Source: Dimorphilus gyrociliatus (lineage: Eukaryota > Annelida > Polychaeta > Dinophilidae). Taken from it: a stretch of DNA of 64,000 bases. Location of the stretch: positions 1,984,001 to 2,048,000 of the forward strand of contig CAJFCJ010000003.1 in assembly GCA_904063045.1 (NCBI GenBank). Direction: 5' to 3'. How positions within the stretch are numbered: the first letter of the stretch is position 1; each line of letters starts with the position of its first letter. A program made the position numbers and the translations under genes. Below the pieces are notes generated by a model. The model was not told the DNA's origin, searched no databases, and worked only from the letters and a program-made list of their open reading frames with translations. Positions 56,860 to 64,000 of the stretch are shown here, piece by piece.

Positions 56860-59376
56860 TCACGTATTTAGCCAATCATCTAAATTTCCTTCTGCCATTA
56901 GGTCGTCTAATTTATCATCTAGAAATAGGAGAACTGCTGAATACTTGATTTCAAAATGTGATACTTTTAAATACATACCTGAAAATAACTCAGCTTTTAT
57001 CTCCGGAATTTTCTTTGGTGATTGGGCTATAGGCTTTTTAAAACTGAATGATTTTTCCATGCACTTATCTGATAAAACAAAACATTGAATAAAACATTGT
57101 AATTTTTTTTTTAAAAAGAATGAGTAATTTACTATTAGCACTGGTGTCTTCTCTTTTCTTTTTCTTAAATGGACTCAGATGAGCGTCAATCTTTTCTGAA
57201 TGATCAACAAAAACATCTTTAGTAAGCATTGTATGAAATATTGTACGAGTTACTACTTAAGAATGATTCGCTCATAGTTGCATCAGTCGCACTTTTTCTA
57301 TCACGCTTGCGACTATTATCATTTTTTTCAGAGATACGCACATCTCGAAGCAGAGATGTAGTTGTTTCTTTTGTACTCTTGGCTTTATTGAAATTTTTAA
57401 AATTAAATTTATTAGTTTTCCCATCGGGTACTGCTTCTATATTGTGAAAATAAGAGCATTTTTAAAGATGAATCTCCAATAGTTAATTTATAAACCTATT
57501 ATGGAATCATTTGAGGCTTCCTTCTTTATTTGAGTTTGTGATATGACCTGGAACTGTGATGCAGAAAATTTTTTCGTCTTAACTTTCCGGTTTTGAGTTG
57601 AAGAAGGTTCCTTCTCTATTATAAAAGTTCATTTTAGAATGATTATATATAAAGGAAGATAGTTCAACCTTTAGAGAATGAATTCATGTCCAGATCTTGC
57701 ACGATCGTTTCAAAGTCATCATCTGAAATTGCGCATTTAGATGGATAATCAACGTTTATAATGTATTACCATCAAATACTTTGGAGACATCTGCTTGACT
57801 CTTTACTTTTGGTGGCGAAGATTTTGACCTAAAATTAAACTTTGACGGGATATTTTTTGAATTTGTAACATTCGGAAGATCGTTGTTTGTTGGTTTTGTT
57901 ATTTCGTTTTGTAATTTTGATGAAGACATAGAATCTACAAGGTATTTAATTTTAGCATATAGTTAACCAAAAAACGTTATTTTACCTGTTGCCATTGAAG
58001 CAGCTATAAAATCTTCATCGGTTAGCATCTTAAATTCATCGAAATTATCATCTATAAGTAGAGAATTAAGCATTAAAAGATTCTCTCACACTAAGACATA
58101 AATACCATCAAAAAAATCAGCTTGAACTTGTTGAGAGGCAACCGCTGAAGGAATTTCTTTTGAAGAAATTTCCTGATCAGCAGTCTTCTCATTTGATTCA
58201 GCCCTAATTATATCTTGAACATCAATAGTTTGCAGCTCCTTTACATCAATTTCCCGTTCATTATTTAATGCGTAAATCCTTACAAAATTCCAAGAGTTTA
58301 AAATCACATGTGTTCGTAGAACAGTTACCTATCAAAGAACCTCGAATAATAATAATTAAAAAGTATTATACTTTATACATCTTTAAGCAAAAGCACGCCA
58401 CCATGTTGAAAATAATGTGAATAAGCTTCGATAACGTCTCTGTGGCAGAAAGCTGTAATTTCGGCGGCTGCAATAAAGATTTAGTATTAAGATATTTCAA
58501 CATTTCGCTACCGTTATCTAACTCTTACAGCTATCGTCCTTCAATATAATTCGCCCATCTTTCCCACAAATATACTCTTCAGCAACAACATATCCAACTA
58601 ACCATGACAGTTTCGTCCGTTTCATATTAATTTGATCAAAGATGGAGGATATATTATTTTTTCTCATAAATGAAAGTATTTCAGGCTCCAATTTATTCTT
58701 AATTTTTGACCAGAAATTATTGTCCGCGGTAGCTTGTGTATTTGGCAATTGAGTTGAAACCCTCGTTTCAGGCTATGGAAATAACAATAATAATAAATTG
58801 TTAAATAATATTAAATAGGTACCATTCGAAAATTTTTCCATTTTTGTAGTTCTGGTACTGAGTGCTGAATCTAAATAAATTGAAGATCTTAATAAGTCTC
58901 TTATAAAATGACTTTATATACCGATTTAGTAATGACACCTGCAGGGCCGGGGAAGTTACTTTTCCATCTAGAATTTTCTGTTTCTGTTTTCAAAACAGTA
59001 ACTTCCTCTTTACAATAATCTTTTTTTTGTACAATGCTTCTCTCGGGCGTCTTTTTTGTATTATTAACACTTCTTGGTACAAGAAAGCCACTATCTTGAG
59101 TCAAAGTAGCCGGAATTTCAAAAATATTTTGTGAATTTATGGAAGAAGTTGAACGATTCTTATCTAAAAAACTTAGTTTCTGAGAATTATTGGTTGGTTG
59201 TGACTCTTTAATAATTGTTCTATCTTCTTTAGAATTTATTTGTTGATCGTCAGTGTCAATACTCCCTATAAGCTCCTGAAATAATTTTAATTTACTATAT
59301 TATGAGCAATATAAATTTTAATTACTTCAATGTCACTATCTTCGTCAGAGAAACCGCTTCCAAATGATCTCTCCAT
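56860..59376 (-). CDS. HROB: Homologous recombination OB-fold protein (HROB/MCM8IP)
   Basis: Starts MERSFGSGFSDEDSDIE at 59376. A disordered Ser/Thr-rich N-terminal half leads to the signature KSNFPGPAGVITKS (about 58915-58960; vertebrate HROB has RRFPGPAGILP). The OB-fold then contains the strings GYVVAEEYICGKDGRIILKD, ITAFCHRDVIEAYSHYFQHG, GVLLLKDV and VILNSWNFVRIYAL, matching HROB's TVHR...LKPGSVLLLKQ...NNLVHIY. Small exons with acidic DDF/DDNFDEF/DDWL repeats follow, and the last exon ends LDDKLDDLMAEGNLDDWLNT, like the acidic DDLDGLLSEL end of HROB. HROB loads the MCM8-MCM9 helicase for repair synthesis. Many exon boundaries between 57.1 and 58.3 kb are approximate. Confidence 0.82.
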
Positions 59377-59616
59377 TTTTGCTATAACCTTCCTTAAAAA
59401 TTTAAAATTCCGAAAAAACTCAAATTTAATTAACGAAATATTAAAACTTTTGATCTTTTAAATCATGATTATTAGACTTTTTAATCCGAAATCTTTCGAA
59501 AGAAAGTTTAGTCTTGAACTCAAAATTACAAAATTTTGTCCAACCGGAAGCTTTTCAAAGGAAACTCTTTGTAGACAACCTTAGACAAGATGTAAGCAAA
59601 TTTTCAAAAAATCAAA

Positions 59617-59891
59617 ATGGCTACTAAAAAAGATTTAGCTGCTTATAAAAGTTTTGTGGAACTTTTAAAGGAAAGTACGTATATTATATTTAAGTAGCAA
59701 ATGTGTCGGAGTATCATTATTTCCGTCATACTATTTATTAAAATGTGTGCTTATATTATTATCCATGAGAAAATACAAGCTTTTGTAGTCATAGCATATT
59801 AATCATTCTGGATCTTATTTCTACAGACATGTTCTACGCATATACGGTTAAAAAAATAACGCATCAATGGTTAATTTATAAAACGTCATGA
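59617..59891 (+). CDS. Candidate 40-residue microprotein
   Basis: Exon 1 (59617-59674) reads MATKKDLAAYKSFVELLKE and ends at a strong donor, A|GTACGT. Exon 2 starts after TTTCTACAG (59826) and adds NMFYAYTVKKITHQWLIYKT before Ser and the TGA at 59889-59891. The two pieces join in phase. A good Kozak-like AAAATGG and a divergent position 240 bp from HROB support a real transcript. I do not recognise the product; it is basic and amphipathic. Confidence 0.4.
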
Positions 59892-59983
59892 ATTGAATAT
59901 GTAAAGGATTCTTTAATTGAACATAATATTATTTTATAGATAAAAAAATTGAATAACTATTAACATAATCACTTTTAACAAAA

Positions 59984-61440
59984 TTACATAGAATTAGATG
60001 ACCTCGTTATCTGTTCCCTCAAAATCAAAATACTTTGTCTTTGTTCTGGTGGGAGCATGCTAATTTGTTCATCCGATAATTGTAAAACTTGCATTATTAA
60101 GGCTGTTTTTTCGTCTTCGGCTTGAGAAGGCGGTGTAGATTCGTTTCTTGTTGTTACCGCTGCCCTGGCTCTAGGATCAGCTGATGCCATTTGCCGTCTA
60201 GGATCTGAGAGTTAAATATTTCAATAGATTCACAGGCAAAGTAAAAAGGCAATAAGAAACCTCTACCTCTTGTCTCCGAGACATCTGCCGGACGTCTTGG
60301 CTCCTCAGGAGCCGATATTCTTCCAACAACTAAATCGCCTCCAGCAGCCTGAGCAAAAAAAGACAACTATTTAATTAGATATAGATAAGACTATCAGATA
60401 GCTTTACCCTTGTAGTATCGGGCATTGGTGAATTGGTATTTGACGGTCTCTGAGGAATAAACGGCATATCACTTGCAGAAATAACACTTGACGGAACACT
60501 TTCAGGTTGTCTATGTAGCATACCTTTAGCAACCTAGTCAAAGTTTAATAATTTAAAATTTTATTGATCTTTTGATTTTTTTTTCACTTTGTTTGAGTTT
60601 TACCTGAGGGTCGATAACTTTCATAACAATCTGAACTTGTAGCAAAGCATATGCTAATTGTGGATTTTGAAGTAAGGCATTTCTAGCCTCATTTGGATCA
60701 TTTTGTATACATAATTTCATTTGTTTCATCAATTCTTGCATTTGCTCTGGTGGTAGAGATGCAACAATCTTAGAAATAGCTTCTGGTGCTTCGTTTGGCT
60801 CAACGGTCGGTCCATAGGGTGATTCAAACTGGGGACCTGGTACGGGTTGTTGACGAATTTCATCCTTGAAAGGTACATCTCCTTGAGCAACACCAACTCT
60901 TAGAGCTCTGCCATGATAATCGTGGTTATTGAGATTTCTCATTGCCGATTGGGCAGTTTCGGCATCTTGATACTCGCAGAATCCATAACCTTTCGGCTTA
61001 CCAGAATCTCGATCATAAACCAACCTGTAAAAATGGAGTACATTAATTTAGAAAAGTGACCAGATTTTAAAAATTAAATGTAAATTATATAATAATTTTA
61101 CGCAAAGGCTTTTTTGTATCTAAAAGGAAGATGTATCTGACCTGAAGTTTAGAACAGTTCCAACTTGAGCAAATATATCTCTAAGACTATCTTCTGTTGC
61201 TTCATAAGGTATGTTTCCCACTAATTTGAAAAAAAACGAAAAATATGAACTCCTTGAAATTATCGGTTAAAACTTGCCGACAAAACGAAAAAACACTTAA
61301 AGAGAATTTATTTTTCACTGTTTGCATTTTTGACAAAAGAAACATAAATTTTATAAAATTTTACTACCGAAAACCGATCTTGCAGCCCTTTCTGCTAAGA
61401 AAGTGGGATTATTTGTTCCAAAAAAGTCTCGCATCGCCAT
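59984..61440 (-). CDS. CSTF2: Cleavage stimulation factor subunit 2 (CstF-64)
   Basis: Part of the mRNA 3'-end processing machinery, binding the GU-rich downstream element. The RRM begins after MAMRDFFGTNNPTFLAERAA and includes LVYDRDSGKPKGYGFCEYQD (RNP1) and RNLNNHDYHGRALRVGVAQG. The hinge has SKIVASLPPEQMQELMKQMK and NPQLAYALLQVQIVMKVIDP. The C-terminal domain TALIMQVLQLSDEQISMLPP through QSILILREQI is nearly identical to vertebrate CSTF2. The Pro/Gly-rich middle with MEARA repeats that lengthens human CSTF2 is nearly absent here, giving about 330 residues. It is divergent from the zinc-finger gene. Confidence 0.95.
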
Positions 61441-61622
61441 CTTGAAGGGTTTTCGTAAACAATGTAAAAAAAAAATAAAAAAACTATGTTTCTTTGCTTC
61501 CTGCTAAATATTAAAGTTGCTAAACGTATTTTTTCATGCAAAAATATATAACCGTAAAACGGAAGTGATATATTTAAACTCGTTTCCGTAGCAGACTTCA
61601 TCCAAACTGCTATATCTTTAAA

Positions 61623-63045
61623 ATGTCCAATTCGCCGGATAAAAATATAGATGACATATTTCAAAGAGATTTTGAAAAGGCTGTTTTAAGATATGGAAAT
61701 CGTTTTATTGAGATTAGGTAAGTTTTCTTTCGCCTCTAATTTACAGAACTTGTTGAAAGCACGTGGTGCCAAATAACTCGAGAGTGATAATTTCCGAAAG
61801 TTTTTCGAGTTTTGAAAAACTCGTTTTCCATATCATTGTGTATATTAGAATTATATACACTGATAGATACTAATATTCTGTGTATGTTTTTAATCGTCAT
61901 GCAACATCATTTTTAGGGATGACAACGAACGTTTGCGACAAAAGAAGAAATGCTTGAAGTCAGAAGTAAAATCACTAAAATCCCAAATCATTTCACTACA
62001 GGAAAAACTAGAAAACAATGATTATATAATGGAAAATGAAATTCTTAAGGAGAAAAACTCCATGTTGAAGTCTGAGCTAAAAGCTTTGAAGAAGAAGTAT
62101 GCTAGTCTGGAAGAACAGAGTTCAGATAATCAAGACAATGAAGCAGCCATGAAGGAACTATACGAAAAAGTTCGAATCTTTTCCAATTATAATAATATTT
62201 AGAAATTGTTTAAATTCAAATGTTACATACGATGGATGCAATATAAAAAAACTTACTAATACTCAAAGTACTTTTTACAGGCAAAGGAAAGAAAAGAACT
62301 ATTACGCAATGAAGAGAAAAAGTGTAAACTTCTAGAGGAATTTCATGCAAAACTAGAGAAACAAATCGAAGAGCTACAAGATGAAAATCATAGGTTATGG
62401 ATATATGTTAATGATCATAAAGAGCCAAAAGAAAACTTGAAAAAACTATCTAATGGAAAGAAAGCATCATCAGTAAAAAAGGATAATGACACTCACAACT
62501 TTTGCAACTTTTGTCAGGTGCTTTGTGAGAGTGATGAAAAGTTTCAGCATCACGTACAGCAGCACTTAGATAAATTAAAACCAATAATAAGTTCAAATTT
62601 TGCTTTTTATGCGAAAGGGGATAATAATGAAACATTAATCATGTGTGAAGTTTGCCAACATTCCTCGACGACATCTGCAGGAATTTTGAAGCACATACGA
62701 AACTCTCACTTGAATAATGTCCAAATTCCTAATGTATGCCCTATCTGCTTGCTGGAATTTCAGAGTTCCAGACCATCATCTAATGCCCAATCGCTCATTA
62801 GGCATATCAAAACGTATCATGGTAGAATGGAAAAATGTGATCATTGCAAAGACACGTTCATTAATGAATTTTTGAGAGATCGACATATTTTTGATAAACA
62901 TAGAAATGAAATTTCAAACAAGCGCAAGGCAGATTCATCTATGGTTGATAACGATGCTAAGAGGTCAAGAATAGAAAGTCCTCATCAGTCTTTTGCTGAA
63001 TCGACAACTGTTGAAGATGTTGTTTTCTTTGAAGAGAGTCAATAG
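61623..63045 (+). CDS. Coiled-coil and C2H2 zinc-finger protein
   Basis: Three exons (61623-61717, 61917-62169, 62281-63045). A short N-terminus (MSNSPDKNIDDIFQRDFEKA) is followed by about 130 residues of Lys/Glu/Leu heptads forming a coiled coil. Four C2H2-type fingers then follow: CNFCQVLCESDEKFQHHVQQ, CEVCQHSSTTSAGILKHIRN, CPICLLEFQ...RHIKTYH and CDHCKDTFINEFLRDRHIFD. A basic KRKADSS...DAKRSR stretch near the end may be a nuclear signal. No ortholog is recognised. Confidence 0.75.
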
Positions 63046-63222
63046 TATTTCAGAGCTATAGATATTCTATTATGTCGAAAAAATGTTTCTTTATTGTAAA
63101 ATATATACTGTAATCTTTTTTAAGTCATGTGTTACTAAAATCTTTATGATCAAATTATATACACTGTACACAAACATGCTTCTGTTCGACACTTTTCAAA
63201 ACGATTGACAAGAAGACAACAA

Positions 63223-63813
63223 TTAATCAAAGAGTCTAATAGAAGAGTTCAAAACTTTCCAAGTGTTGTTTTCAGCAATTAATATAAACTGAGAACTGAA
63301 GAGTTTTAATTTATCATCATTAAAACTGACAGTTCCACTAACAGAAACGATCGTAGAGGGTTTCCCTGATCTTTCGGCTGCAATGAGAACTTTGAAAAAT
63401 TATTTTCAAAATAGAGCGAGTCATACCTGCACATGTTATCGGTTGTGCATCGACGCATTCAACGTTGTGCTTGGAAGTTGGAAATTTTTCAAAATATTTA
63501 CTAATATTATCCCCCGTCACCTTCTCTCCTGACCATACCATTTCAGACATCGGTAAAAAGAATTTATTCAGATTCTAAATTGATTATATCATTAGAAAAC
63601 TAAAATACTATTATTACATATACTATTTTTGTATTACATGACGCTGCCGATCCATTGCTTCGTAAAATAATTCAACAAACTTTAAGCCGGTTTCATCAGC
63701 CGTTTCAGAAGTAATTATAGATGCCTCCTGTGAGCGATAGCAAAGTATATTAAGTGTGTACAATCAATCAGTATAGCTTGAGATAATTTTCATATAATAA
63801 TTACCAGACTCAT
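63223..63813 (-). CDS. NXT1: NTF2-related export protein, copy B (p15/NXT)
   Basis: Second NXT copy, minus strand. It begins MSLEASIITSETADETGLKF and continues VELFYEAMDRQRH, FFLPMSEMVWSGEKVTGDN, ECVDAQPITCA, VSVSGTVSFNDDKLKLFSSQ and FILIAENNTWKVLNSSIRLF. The introns fall at the same places and phases as in copy A. Copy B keeps the TVSF strand closer to vertebrate NXT1, so it is more likely the canonical gene. Confidence 0.88.
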
Positions 63814-63967
63814 TTTGAAGAATTATAAATAGTTTAACTTCCACTTTTGGACCTAAAAGTAGTTCGATTATTTCGATATGGTAGAGAGCTTAGTTTGATA
63901 AAAACTGGTAGAAGTGTCGCTGTGTTTTGTCAAAACTTCCGGTTTCTAGCCTCTAGTTCCCCTGATA

Positions 63968-64000
63968 ATGGCGTTCACATTCGCTGCTTTTTGCTACATA
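63968..64000 (+). CDS. CNIH1: Cornichon family ER export receptor, 5' end (truncated)
   Basis: The last 33 bases encode MAFTFAAFCYI, the exact start of cornichon (CNIH1-type) proteins, which export TGF-alpha-like ligands and AMPA receptors from the ER. The rest lies beyond the window. It faces NXT copy B across 154 bp. Confidence 0.85.
   Translation, partial: MAFTFAAFCYI

Overview
The window is nuclear DNA from an animal with a very compact, AT-rich genome. It holds about 26 protein genes in 64 kb. Most are split by GT-AG introns of roughly 45-75 bp, many gene pairs are divergent or convergent, and the standard stop codons apply except for two in-frame UGA codons read as selenocysteine. The gene set (a dmbx homeobox gene, a neuropeptide GPCR, a cadherin, LAMP, a MALT1-type paracaspase, FMR1) indicates a bilaterian. 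Selenoprotein L suggests an aquatic invertebrate. Small introns, high gene density and slowly evolving proteins would fit a miniaturised lophotrochozoan such as a dinophilid annelid, but the species is inferred, not shown.

Layout. 1-10 kb: 5' end of an unidentified minus-strand gene, FMR1, an LDLR class-B/EGF membrane protein, a LAMP gene (minus), COPS9 and a hexokinase. 10-20 kb: a cadherin (minus), an NPF/NPY-type GPCR, UBXN7 and ZRANB1 (both minus), RIC3. 21-33 kb: PP2A B'' subunit, AMP deaminase (minus), PLEKHB/evectin, TMEM144 (minus). 32-41 kb: ALKBH3, sorbitol dehydrogenase (minus), a MALT1 paracaspase, and an unrecognised repeated-domain membrane protein (minus). 41-47 kb is the only gene-poor block: the upstream region and 3-kb first intron of dmbx, with repeated motifs. 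48-64 kb: selenoprotein L with its SECIS, CEP192/SPD-2 (minus), two copies of NXT1/p15 (minus), HROB (minus), a candidate 40-residue microprotein, CSTF2 (minus), a coiled-coil/zinc-finger gene, and the first 11 codons of cornichon.

Themes. Most genes are housekeeping and not functionally clustered. Loose associations are RNA handling (FMR1, CSTF2, two NXT copies), DNA repair (ALKBH3, HROB), ubiquitin/signalosome control (UBXN7, ZRANB1, COPS9) and endolysosomal or secretory trafficking (LAMP, PLEKHB, RIC3, cornichon). The most striking item is the selenoprotein L gene at 48.8-49.9 kb, where both redox residues of the CxxC position are UGA codons and a well-formed SECIS hairpin lies just after the stop. 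Two further points of interest are a diverged module of about 190 bp with POU and K50-homeodomain sites in dmbx intron 1, and duplicated NXT genes on either side of HROB and CSTF2.
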